From positions 1 through 64,000 of the IMG/VR virus record IMGVR_UViG_3300004369_000001: a stretch of 64,000 bases of DNA; one strand, written 5' to 3'. The notes beneath the pieces were generated by a model. It saw nothing but the letters and a program-made list of their open reading frames with translations. It had not been told where the DNA came from and made no database searches. Made by a program: the position numbers and the translations under genes. This DNA comes from a virus. This document shows positions 9,366-18,800 of this stretch, piece after piece (position 1 is the stretch's first letter; each line of letters starts with the position of its first letter).

Positions 9366-10901
9366 TTAGAACTCGATTACGACTTTGATGTCTTCAATTT
9401 GGTCACCAGCACGGGTGATGGGACCTCTATTATCTATGTAAATAATTCTTCCCGAATTTGGCTCAATCTCAGGATCGGCATAACCATTTGTAAATGCCAT
9501 ACCCAAGTCATATTCAGTGTTGTTGATAACACGAGTAGAAGTGCCAGACACAATCGGGAAGTTAATGTCTGGGTCGCCAGATGTGCCAGAGATAGATCCG
9601 ACAATCGGGTTGCCACCGTCAAACTCTGTCAAACTACCAGTGATCTCGGGGAAGATACCGTCGATTCTGTTTTGATAATATTTGAGCACTTTGGTGGTGC
9701 TATTCCAAGAAACCACACGACCGCGAGCAGTTACCTGCTGACCACCAACAGTCCTAGACTGGGTGATAATTTCATCAGTGCTATAGTTTCCAGTAAAGGT
9801 TGGCGAGAAAATCGCTGCCTTTGTGCCAGATAGAGTCAACTCAGAAGTCAACTCCTTTGTGCCATATCTATTCGGGTTGAGGACAAGACCGATGCGACGG
9901 TAGTCGTTATCAGTCGGGAAGTCACCACTACCTTCATCGTATGTGAATTTGGTGTTAATCATCACACGATAACCACCCAACTCACCATCAGGACCGCCGC
10001 CATGACCGATCGGAGGGGGAATGATAACTTCAACGTTAGCGCCAGATCCTGCACCAGCACCAATACCGTTTACTTCATCAATGACCACCTTACCAAAGGT
10101 GTATCCAGATCCACCAGAAGTCACAGTTGCAGTGACCAATTTACCACCGTCAACCACAAGAGAGACACGACCACCAACGCCATCGCCCTTGATGGGCACG
10201 TTTTCATATGTGCCGTTGTTGTAGCCTGTGCCAGAAGATCCAATAACAACAGTATCAATCTCACCACCAACAGCATCACCAATCACAGCAGTGTCACTCA
10301 ACACTGGCATATATTCGTTGGAGAAGAATTTCAACACCTGACCAACAGGAATGGTGTAGAGATATTTCCAGCGATATCCATCAGCAGTTGTGATGATAGA
10401 TGTGGAAGTGCCAGTTGGCTCAATGGTTGAAGGTTTGCCGTTAGGGTCGGAGGGAGAGGTGCCGTTATAGATGCACTTGTAAACTTGATAGGATGAGTTA
10501 ACGACGTAGAAGTCAGCATCAAAAAGTTTAGTTGCACCAGAAGATGCGGTTTTTGTAGAGGAGTAGTCATGACGATACATGTCATAGACGTAACCCAAAC
10601 CACCAGTAGTTTGCTCTGGGGGAATCCAATTCACACGACGAATAACCTGAATTGTGTCATTTGCCAACACACGCTTAAGGGAGATCATGTCAGCGTAATC
10701 GTCAGCAAACTCTTGCAGAGAGTCTGTCGGATCGGGCGGATCATTTTCATTATCCCAAGATTGGGGACGACCGATAAACACATAGAGTCTGTCTCTATCG
10801 CTGCCAGCATCCAAGTCGGACTGTGCAGAATCAGGACCCTCAAGTGATTTAATAAATCGCTTTGCGGTAAAAATTCTAAATTGATCGGTAAGTAGCGCCA
10901 T
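9366..10901 (-). CDS. gp8: Baseplate wedge subunit gp8
   Basis: 511 aa (T4 gp8 is 334 aa). Shared features with T4 gp8 include YVFIGRPQSWDNENDPPDPT near the N-terminus (T4: ITFGRSEPWSS...PPYPTDS), VVNSSYQVYKCIYN, TIEPTG with DGYRWKYLYTIP and NEYMPV, and a C-terminal IIYIDNRGP...DQIEDIKVVIEF corresponding to T4's MIYMENRPP...DQTEEINILFTF. The extra length is a central Gly-rich insertion (about residues 210-300) of the GGSGYTFGKVV type that also occurs in neighbouring structural proteins. It is preceded by a late promoter at 10927 and a GGGAG ribosome-binding site. Gp8 forms part of the baseplate wedge with gp6 and gp7. Confidence 0.9.
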   Translation of the reverse strand: MALLTDQFRIFTAKRFIKSLEGPDSAQSDLDAGSDRDRLYVFIGRPQSWDNENDPPDPTDSLQEFADDYADMISLKRVLANDTIQVIRRVNWIPPEQTTGGLGYVYDMYRHDYSSTKTASSGATKLFDADFYVVNSSYQVYKCIYNGTSPSDPNGKPSTIEPTGTSTSIITTADGYRWKYLYTIPVGQVLKFFSNEYMPVLSDTAVIGDAVGGEIDTVVIGSSGTGYNNGTYENVPIKGDGVGGRVSLVVDGGKLVTATVTSGGSGYTFGKVVIDEVNGIGAGAGSGANVEVIIPPPIGHGGGPDGELGGYRVMINTKFTYDEGSGDFPTDNDYRRIGLVLNPNRYGTKELTSELTLSGTKAAIFSPTFTGNYSTDEIITQSRTVGGQQVTARGRVVSWNSTTKVLKYYQNRIDGIFPEITGSLTEFDGGNPIVGSISGTSGDPDINFPIVSGTSTRVINNTEYDLGMAFTNGYADPEIEPNSGRIIYIDNRGPITRAGDQIEDIKVVIEF

Positions 10902-10926
10902 CTAACTAATCGGATCTCCCACTCTT

Positions 10927-10934
10927 TATTTATG
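10927..10934 (-). promoter_or_regulatory. Late promoter CATAAATA upstream of gp8
   Basis: The minus strand reads CATAAATAAAGAGTGGGAG, a T4-type late promoter followed by a Shine-Dalgarno sequence. It lies in the short gap between the 10939-12780 gene and gp8, 26 bases before the gp8 ATG. Confidence 0.75.
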
Positions 10935-10938
10935 GACT

Positions 10939-12780
10939 TTATTCGTCCTCGTTTCTGACACGGTTTGTGTACTCTGCAACAATCATGTTGGAAGTTGCAC
11001 CAGATGCCTGTCCTTGGATTTGCTCACTCTTCTGAAACTTCGGACTCACGCCAGGTGTAATGCTTTCAACTGTGATGTAATATTCACCAGATTTATCTGC
11101 ATTCGCAGCAAATGCAGTAACTGTTGCAGAAACGTTTGTTGTCTGACCGACAACAGTTTCTCCAATGACATAGTTTGCATTACCCTTGTTATTGACAAGA
11201 ATGACAGACTGAGATATGTGAGTATCACCATCACCAAGAGATCCAGCACCAATGATTGTTGCTAGTTGCTGAGGGGATCCACCGTCATAAACTTTGTCTG
11301 CCAATTGGAATAGAGTTAGGTTAACGCCACCCAATTCCTCTTCAATACCGTATTTGGATGATGCAATACCACCATCCAGATTTGTATCAAACTCAAATTC
11401 TGTCCCAGTGTTTACGAGGTCGGGAATGCCATCACCAACACCGTCCAATTCATCATCATCTTCAAACTTTCTATTGAGGATGAGACTGAGGGGAGTTGTG
11501 AATGCAACAATGTCGTCGTTAGGTGACTCAACCAAAACGTGTGGAGAAACGCCAGTTGCAGACGACTGTGCAGATCCTGCAACAAACTGAATAGACTTTG
11601 TTTTATCTGCAGAGTTACCACCGTCAATAAATGCAAGCTCGTCAACCTCAAAGGTTAGATACAAAGCGTGATCGATGGGATCCCAGTCATATACAATTGC
11701 GATCCTATTACTTGCGTTGTTTTGATACCTCTTTACTTGGTCAGTAACGTTGAAGACATATTGGGATACGCCATCGACATCATCCTGTAGTGTGTCGAGA
11801 AACACTTTTTGATCGTACCTGAAGTTTGTGCCTCTGTCACAACCAGTAAATGATGTTGATGTCTTACCTGTATATCTGACAATCTCTTTGTTAATGAGAA
11901 GTTTTCCAGATCCAGGGTAGGGAGCTGTTGTCTCTACGTTGATAGTGGTGTCGCTTGGGGAAACATTCTTAATAAGACCTGTAAGGTTATATAAGATCGA
12001 ATTAAGTGACTGTCTGTTTCTCTGCTTTCTGATTAAGTTTGTATCTCTAGCAAAGACAATTTTTGGAGGAGATGAATAACCATTACCAGGACTATCAATA
12101 TCGATATTAGTAATTTTACCGAGATTGATGTATGCCTTTGCAGTTGCACCTCTACCGCCACCACCAATAAGTTGAATGATTGGAGCAGTCTCAAAGAATT
12201 CACCTTGATTCGTGATGGTAACCCCAGTAACTTTACCAAACTGGTTTACACCGACAACTCCAGTGGCACCATCACCACCCCCACCACTGATGATGACGTT
12301 TGCATCTTCTGGTGTATAGTTTCTTCCTTCTCTTTCAATCTTAAGACCAGTAACAACTCCTGTTACTGGAATCAATTCAGCACCAGATCCACCACCACCT
12401 TGCACGTCCACAGTGGTGTTGGAGAAGTAGTTGTCACCATTGGATGTGATCTGAATATAATCAATCTCCCCAGTGTCTGTCAGGAAGACCTTACCTTCAG
12501 CACCATAAGCACCTTCATCTGTGCTATCGACAATCAAACGCAGGGGATCATACCCTTCACCTGGGTCTATGACCTTCACTGCAAGAATTCTGCCATTACT
12601 AATAATAGGACTCAACACGGCTTCCCTAACTGGGGTGCCACAATTGCCAATTGTCAATTTGGGAGGATCGTTTGGGTCATATCCCGACCCACCATCGACA
12701 ACAAAAACATCCCTAACCCCATATACACTATTGAATATGGGAGAGATTAAAGCACCAGAACCAGGGACTACTCTTGGCAT
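10939..12780 (-). CDS. Glycine-rich repeat structural protein
   Basis: A 613-aa protein. Roughly the first 250 residues consist of repeats of the form GSGYDPNDPPKLTI / GEGYDPLRL / GDNYFSNTTVDVQGGGGSGA, each about 35-45 aa, a unit shared with the giant protein and gp8 in this window. The second half has EIVRYTGKTSTSFTGCDRGT and VVGQTTNVSATVTAFA patterns common in cyanophage tail proteins. The start codon overlaps the stop of the cupredoxin-tail gene (TAATG). It is inferred to be a baseplate or fibre structural protein; no enzymatic motif is visible. Confidence 0.75.
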   Translation of the reverse strand: MPRVVPGSGALISPIFNSVYGVRDVFVVDGGSGYDPNDPPKLTIGNCGTPVREAVLSPIISNGRILAVKVIDPGEGYDPLRLIVDSTDEGAYGAEGKVFLTDTGEIDYIQITSNGDNYFSNTTVDVQGGGGSGAELIPVTGVVTGLKIEREGRNYTPEDANVIISGGGGDGATGVVGVNQFGKVTGVTITNQGEFFETAPIIQLIGGGGRGATAKAYINLGKITNIDIDSPGNGYSSPPKIVFARDTNLIRKQRNRQSLNSILYNLTGLIKNVSPSDTTINVETTAPYPGSGKLLINKEIVRYTGKTSTSFTGCDRGTNFRYDQKVFLDTLQDDVDGVSQYVFNVTDQVKRYQNNASNRIAIVYDWDPIDHALYLTFEVDELAFIDGGNSADKTKSIQFVAGSAQSSATGVSPHVLVESPNDDIVAFTTPLSLILNRKFEDDDELDGVGDGIPDLVNTGTEFEFDTNLDGGIASSKYGIEEELGGVNLTLFQLADKVYDGGSPQQLATIIGAGSLGDGDTHISQSVILVNNKGNANYVIGETVVGQTTNVSATVTAFAANADKSGEYYITVESITPGVSPKFQKSEQIQGQASGATSNMIVAEYTNRVRNEDE

Positions 12781-14255
12781 TAGACGACTACGATATTACC
12801 GACCATCAGGGGATGGATTGTGCATTGATAAACATACGTTGTGCCAGCGGCAAGCGACTGAGGCACAGTCCATAACTGGACACCCATCTGGTTTCCAGTA
12901 ACACCAGATACTGCAGATCCACCATTCGAGACGCGAATCTCTAGAGGATGGCTAGTAGCATTATTTTGGAATCTATAAGTAAATCCACGATAGACGTAGA
13001 TCGTGGGATCTGCCTGACCAGAGAATCCAGCACCAGTCAGAGTGTATTCGGTGCTTCCAGTGGCACTGAATATAATGTTACTTGCAGGGGAGTCAACAGC
13101 ATCCCATTGGTTAACACCGTAAATGATATTATCACCTTGAGATGCTGCGGGTAGTTTGAATGCAGTTGCCTGATCAATGGTCAGAGTTGATCCTGCAAGT
13201 TGCGTTGTGATCGTTGTGCTGCCAGTAATTGTAAACTCATCTGTAGCACTGGTAGCAGTGTAAGATCCACCCTGAGAGTCGTTGATGGTTTGCAGGACAT
13301 TCTGCACGACGTTGGGTGAGTCGTTAGTGATTGTCAGGTTGTTGGAATTCAGATTGGTGCTAATGCCACTACCGCCAACAAAGTTAATAGTGTCATTGGT
13401 GACCGTTGCATTTCTGCTGCCATTATCGGCACCGATTGTTGCAAATAAGTTTTGATCTGGATCTCCCAGAGCACCCGTCATGTCAATTGTCAGAGTATCT
13501 CCAGTGATGGATGTGGAGATGTTTGTGCCACCTGCAATAATTAAGGTATCGTTTGGAGCCGAGGCAGTTGTGGTGCCAGTGTCTGCATCAATGGTCTCAA
13601 ATAAGTTTGGACTAGATGCTGCGCCGCCTTCGCCAGTAGCATCGTTGGCAGGCTCCCATGCACCATTGGTATCATTCCACTTAAGGACTTGACCATCGGA
13701 AGGACCACCATTGACGGTTGTGTCAACGTCGGCAAGGATTGAAATGCCATCTCTGGAATCGAGAATTCTAATCCACTGCCCACCGTGAGCAAAATAACCA
13801 TTACCAGGATCATGTGCATGGGCAAACATACCATGGTGATCACCAGCAGTAGGCAGTGCTGCTACGTTTTCATAGTCACCAACATATTTTAGATAACCGT
13901 CTTGACCATCGATATATACCTTTCTGCTACCCTGACTACCTGCCTTGAGATCGATGTCCCCGACGCCATTGGGCTCAATAACAATATTTCCATTGTCTTC
14001 CGAGACAACTTTGAATTCCCCAACATTGAGGTCTGCACTGAGTCGATCGAGATGACCCTCAGCAAAGACAGATCCATTCCAACGCAACACCTGACCTGCC
14101 AAAGGTGCATTGATGTTGATTTGGAGATTGGTGTCGTTTCCTAATGAAGTATAGATTTCATCGATAACGGAATTGATTTTAATCGCACCGTCTCGTAGAG
14201 TATCACCTGTGCCGTCATTAGCGGCAGATCCAACGTTAAGATTTTGCTTTGCCAT
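12780..14255 (-). CDS. Tail protein with C-terminal cupredoxin (type-1 copper) domain
   Basis: 491 aa. The N-terminus (MAKQNLNVGSAANDGTGDTL, IKINSVIDEIY) is typical of cyanophage fibre-like proteins, and the middle is T/N/S-rich with VLKWNDTNGAWEP-type repeats. About residues 395-491 look like a plastocyanin/cupredoxin fold: IYVYRGFTYRFQNNATSHPL, then YVYQCTIHPLMVGNIVV. All four type-1 copper ligands are present (H436, C478, H481, M484), and MVGNIVV matches MVGKVTV of plastocyanin. Copper binding is inferred. A CCTAAATA late-promoter-like site lies 23 bases before the ATG. Confidence 0.8.
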   Translation of the reverse strand: MAKQNLNVGSAANDGTGDTLRDGAIKINSVIDEIYTSLGNDTNLQININAPLAGQVLRWNGSVFAEGHLDRLSADLNVGEFKVVSEDNGNIVIEPNGVGDIDLKAGSQGSRKVYIDGQDGYLKYVGDYENVAALPTAGDHHGMFAHAHDPGNGYFAHGGQWIRILDSRDGISILADVDTTVNGGPSDGQVLKWNDTNGAWEPANDATGEGGAASSPNLFETIDADTGTTTASAPNDTLIIAGGTNISTSITGDTLTIDMTGALGDPDQNLFATIGADNGSRNATVTNDTINFVGGSGISTNLNSNNLTITNDSPNVVQNVLQTINDSQGGSYTATSATDEFTITGSTTITTQLAGSTLTIDQATAFKLPAASQGDNIIYGVNQWDAVDSPASNIIFSATGSTEYTLTGAGFSGQADPTIYVYRGFTYRFQNNATSHPLEIRVSNGGSAVSGVTGNQMGVQLWTVPQSLAAGTTYVYQCTIHPLMVGNIVVV

Positions 14256-14277
14256 GGGAGGTAGTTTTCTACAGTGT

Positions 14278-14285
14278 TATTTAGG
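14278..14285 (-). promoter_or_regulatory. Late-promoter variant CCTAAATA
   Basis: The minus strand reads CCTAAATAAC, ending 23 bases before the ATG at 14255. It differs from NATAAATA at one position. The same CTAAATA sequence occurs at almost the same distance before the starts at 44028, 56187 and 59886, which supports a functional variant. Confidence 0.45.
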
Positions 14286-15879
14286 TGCCATCAAAGGTTT
14301 GTGTCGTGGAGTCGAATGTTGAAGACGTGAAGGACAGATCAGCACCAGTCTGACCAGGACCACCACCCAAGACTGTTAATGTTGCAACATCTGACATCAG
14401 AGGTGAGTTTTCAGCTGGGGCAGGAGCACCAACGGGACCTCTAATCTCACACTTATATCTATACCCAGACATATATGCCAGGGCAGTAAAGGTGAGATTA
14501 TTGCTGGTTGCACCAGTAACTTGAGCATATGCAAAACCACCATCTGTCGATCTATACCAGCGATAACTGATAGGACCGTTTTCTGGCAGGATTTGTGCCG
14601 AGATGCTGAATGTAACTGACTGACCAGAGTTTGTAGATACGTTTTGGGGTTGTGCTGTAATTTGCAGAGTCGGTGGGGCTGGTGCTTCCCCACCACCACC
14701 TGACGGCGGAGGAGCGGGTGCAGCAGCACCATTGTTTGCAGGTTGGTTGATGGTTTCCCTTAGGGTAGATCCAATCATGTATGGAAATGCTGGATCATCT
14801 ACATCAGATTCCTGGGTAGAAAGGAAGTATGCATATGTGCCATTGGGAAATTCTGGGGTGACGCAAAATCTGCCATTATGATAATCTAGGTCACCGAGAC
14901 CCTCAATATACTCCCAGTCCTGCATCAGAGACCCTGCAGGTGGGTTTTGTGGTGTGTTACCGTAATCAGGTCTCCCATCAACCTCAATATTTCTTGTGCG
15001 ATACTGTGAAAGCATTGTCCTTGTATTTTGCGTTGCTTCCCAAGGATCTTCATAACCATAAGGTCCGTAGATGGGGAATCCATCAAAGGCAAATCCGACA
15101 AGTTTTGAATGACCGTCTGGATGTCTTAGGTTGTCGCCATTAAACTGACTACCACCGTAGTAGTCGTTGTAATTTGCCATGGCAGCATTCGCTTTCCAGC
15201 AGTCAAGGAAATGCGTGTCATGGTAGTGATACTGACCAGTTTGCTCTGGGTGTCCACCACAGGAATCATCACCAAAATCTACTGGCGATCCCTCAAAGTG
15301 AGCATTCCAGTTAAACCCCACAGGAGGATTACCACCATTTCCAGCACTGGGGTTAAAGAAAACAACACCATTAGCAGCAATGCCAATTGCGCCCAGTGGA
15401 GTTGCCGTGCGACCGTTTCTCTGGTCATAGTATGTGTAAGTCCTTCCTTCTCCATATGCAATAGTTTGTGGATCAGCAACAATAAGGTCTAAACGATCAT
15501 CTTCTGCTAACCAACACTCCCCAGCAATAGACGTGAATACTGGTCCTCTAAAAATAAACTTTTGCTTCCTTCCATCGGAAAATACAAAAAGCAAATTATC
15601 TCCAGGGACAATTAGTCCACTAGAGAAGAGAGAATTATCAGCGAGGGATATATTGATCGAGATGACGAATCCAGTTTGAGAAAATACATTATCATCAAAC
15701 TGCCTAGGTGTCCCAAACTGACCGCCACGATATAAAAACGTATGCTCGAAATCCTGCTCTGTTACAGAATTTGGATTGTTTTGATTCGGGAAAGTGCCGT
15801 AGGATACGGGAGTTGGCAATCCATCTCCCGTAACGGTTAGCGTCCTATCTGCTGATTCGTAGATTGCGGTTGCGGTCAT
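14281..15879 (-). CDS. Structural protein with YHYH domain and Ig-like domain
   Basis: 532 aa. Residues about 145-375 form a YHYH-type domain: GQYHYHDTHFLDCW, FDGFPIYGPYGYEDP and DLDYHNGRFCVTPEFPNGTY are the diagnostic blocks. After a Pro/Gly linker (APAPPPSGGGG) comes an Ig-like module (PQNVSTNSGQSVTFSISAQ...YRWYRS...YKCEIRG). YHYH domains are of uncertain biochemical function; Ig-like modules on phage virions usually serve weak surface binding. The ATG overlaps the stop of the giant protein (ATGA). It appears to be a paralogue of a segment of that giant, which carries its own YHYH domain near residue 1440. Confidence 0.8.
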   Translation of the reverse strand: MTATAIYESADRTLTVTGDGLPTPVSYGTFPNQNNPNSVTEQDFEHTFLYRGGQFGTPRQFDDNVFSQTGFVISINISLADNSLFSSGLIVPGDNLLFVFSDGRKQKFIFRGPVFTSIAGECWLAEDDRLDLIVADPQTIAYGEGRTYTYYDQRNGRTATPLGAIGIAANGVVFFNPSAGNGGNPPVGFNWNAHFEGSPVDFGDDSCGGHPEQTGQYHYHDTHFLDCWKANAAMANYNDYYGGSQFNGDNLRHPDGHSKLVGFAFDGFPIYGPYGYEDPWEATQNTRTMLSQYRTRNIEVDGRPDYGNTPQNPPAGSLMQDWEYIEGLGDLDYHNGRFCVTPEFPNGTYAYFLSTQESDVDDPAFPYMIGSTLRETINQPANNGAAAPAPPPSGGGGEAPAPPTLQITAQPQNVSTNSGQSVTFSISAQILPENGPISYRWYRSTDGGFAYAQVTGATSNNLTFTALAYMSGYRYKCEIRGPVGAPAPAENSPLMSDVATLTVLGGGPGQTGADLSFTSSTFDSTTQTFDGT

Positions 15880-18800
15880 GCGTCGTCAAAAATTTGAGCA
15901 GGACTGAAGTTGGTGATTATTGTCGTGCCAATCTGGACCGACAGGATTGCGGAGTAACTGTAAACAGGTGTTGCGCCTGCTGCAGTGATTGCGACTCTAT
16001 ATTCATCACCATCATCTTGTTGTGTAGTAATACCTGTGTTGAAGATTGCTGAGTTGGCACCAACGATGTTAGACCATGAGGTCTGACCATATTCTTTCTT
16101 CTGCCACTGGTAATTCAATGTAGTTGTATTTATCGCCCCATCAGATGCCCTTCTAAATTCACCCACAACGGTGAAGGATGCAGTCTGACCTTGGTTGACT
16201 GTCACGTTAACGGGGTTGCTGAGGATTGCAATCAGACCTTCATCAACGATGATTGGGTTACCCGATGGATCGGTTGCCTCACCTGCGTAGATGTCCTGAC
16301 CGTTATTCACGGGCTCGCCCACAGGAGTTACAAAATCATCATCGACTGTGGTCTCGATCTGCACAACAGGAAGACCATATCCGACACCACTAGATTTAAC
16401 TTCAACTCTAGAGACTCCCATCATCGGGGTCACGCGAGCATCAAAACCAGTAGAGGAAATGATTTCAACGTTTGGTTTCGAGGTATATCCATCTCCAGGG
16501 TTGGTGATGCTAGCAGTGACGACTTGTCCGAGCGTGATTTCGGAAAGTGCCTCGGCATTACGACCCTTGACCGATCCTGTGTATTCAAAGGTAATCAAGG
16601 AGTTGGAAGATTCGATCAGAGCGACCTCACGAGCGAATTCTTCACCCTCAATTTCCAATTGGTCTCCAGACTCAATTGGAGGCACAACCGTTGCAGAGAT
16701 CACGTCAGCGTCGGATCCAATGTAGGAGAATCCAACAAATGTAGATCCAGCGCGAGGCACTTCAGAGAAGATGATTCTAGATCCGACAATTTCGTAAGAA
16801 ATACCAGGCTCTTGGATGATACCATTGAGAGAGATTAGGATATTATTCTCTGGCAGGATGGTGGCAGAAGAGACACCTTCTGTCAGTGTCAGGGAGTAGA
16901 AGATGCCATCCAACTTCAGGTTGAATGAAGACTTCAGCGAGTCAAACTCAAAACTGATATCATCAAGTTGACGGAGTTTGCCGATATAGTAACCGATGAA
17001 TTCGGATCCAATCTCGGGTGGCTCGGTAAACTGAATCTGGTCGGAGAATGCTGTATACGCTGCTCCAGGGGGTTGCAGGATGCCATTCACGAAGATTAGC
17101 ATGTGACCAGCAGGATCTGGGAAGTATGCCTGACCATTCTCGATAGACAGAGAGAAGTCAGCTTGCTGTCCATCAAATCCACGGAAGTAGCGATCGACTC
17201 TGCCAGTCAGAGTTGATGCCGTAGTAACACCAGCAGCCCAACCATCGTCACTTCTGAGGCTCATGTTGTTGGTGAATGCACCAACTGCTTGCTCCACCCA
17301 AATTCTAGCGGTAATACCATTCTGCTCAACAGCAGCAACCTTGCCATAAGATTGGTAGGCGGTCTCAGTTACACTAGAAACAGTTGCGTAGATTGTCGGG
17401 AATGCTGTGCCAACTTCAAACTTACCGATGTTATTGCCAGAGATATTCAGATCGGAAACAGGAGCGCCAGATCCAACAGGTTGGATATTGGCAATCCAAA
17501 GTTTGTGAGGTGTGACTGGATTTGTGGTGCCGTCATATGGTTGATACTTAGTGACGATAGCGGTGAATCCAGGATTCTTGATAACCGTGCCTTGCAGCAG
17601 GTTAACCTCATCTCCAGGTCTGAAAGTTGTAGCAATGCCAGCCTCAGTAAATGTAGAAGCAATATTCAATTCATAGACAGCGACGCCATGGATAATGTCG
17701 TTAACTTCAATGACGCCATTCGGTTGATAGATGCCTTGGACATCGAGAATGTAGTCAGTGAGGCTACCGTAGATAATATCGTTGCTTTCCCAACCGCTCT
17801 GGATTGTCTCAACATCCATAACAACACGACCACCTTCGTTACTGATGATGGATCCTGTCTTATTGTTGTAGAAGACGATATCTGCTTCGGTGTTGTCTGC
17901 TTTCTTGAAGATCTTGTCACCGTTAGCATAATCACCAAGATCAACGTTGATCAACATACGATCAGTCATAACCTCAATGGTGCCTTCTGTGAGGGAATCT
18001 TCTCCCACGAGGACATTGCCATTGACCCAAGCACCGCCAGTCTTGTCAATTACTTTAACAATCGCATAGCTATTGTTGTCATAGTAATTGACTTGTAGAA
18101 TTTGACCGATTGAGAGATTGTCACCGCTAAGATGAATTCTCTCACCATTCTCGAATGTGGAAGCCTGAGTATCTGTAAGGCTGAGACGGATATACATGAA
18201 GGTTTCTTTGATCACAGCAGTGTTAAACGACTGTGCAGAAATCTCAGCATGGACATCAGAAGTTGTGCCATACAGCACGTCAGCATTCAGAATTCCACCT
18301 TGGATCGGAGTTGTGTTGTCTGGGTTTCCATAAGTTGTAGTTTCTCTAACGATGCCAGATCTGACAACAACTTGGAAAAGGTGCTGATTTGTATCAGATG
18401 TGTCCAGAGCAAACGGTTGATATCTTGCATCATGTGTGCTATATTCACCAATCTCGAAGAAGGTAGAATCGGCATTGAGGACATAGTAATATGTCTGATT
18501 GATACCACTCAGAAGATTGCCAGATGTGGGAATATATTGGACAACATCGCCACGACGGAAGAAGTTGGCACGGTTGATTCTAACTCTGTATTCTGCTCTA
18601 TCATATCCAACTGGAACTGTTGGGGTGAGCACCACAAGTTGAGGATCTGTATTCCAATCATATCCCTCATCATAGGTTGTGCTAAGATTCACAACGTCAG
18701 TGGAAGGCACAAATGTTGTCTTGGTTTCTGTGGGGAATTGCGATCTCTCCAGAGCATACTCGAATGGGTTGATGGAAGAATCCATGTCATACTCAGTGGA

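Noticed and set aside
16127-16134. GATAAATA (late-promoter match) inside the giant gene
   Set aside because: About 250 bases from the next start and inside coding sequence; likely chance.
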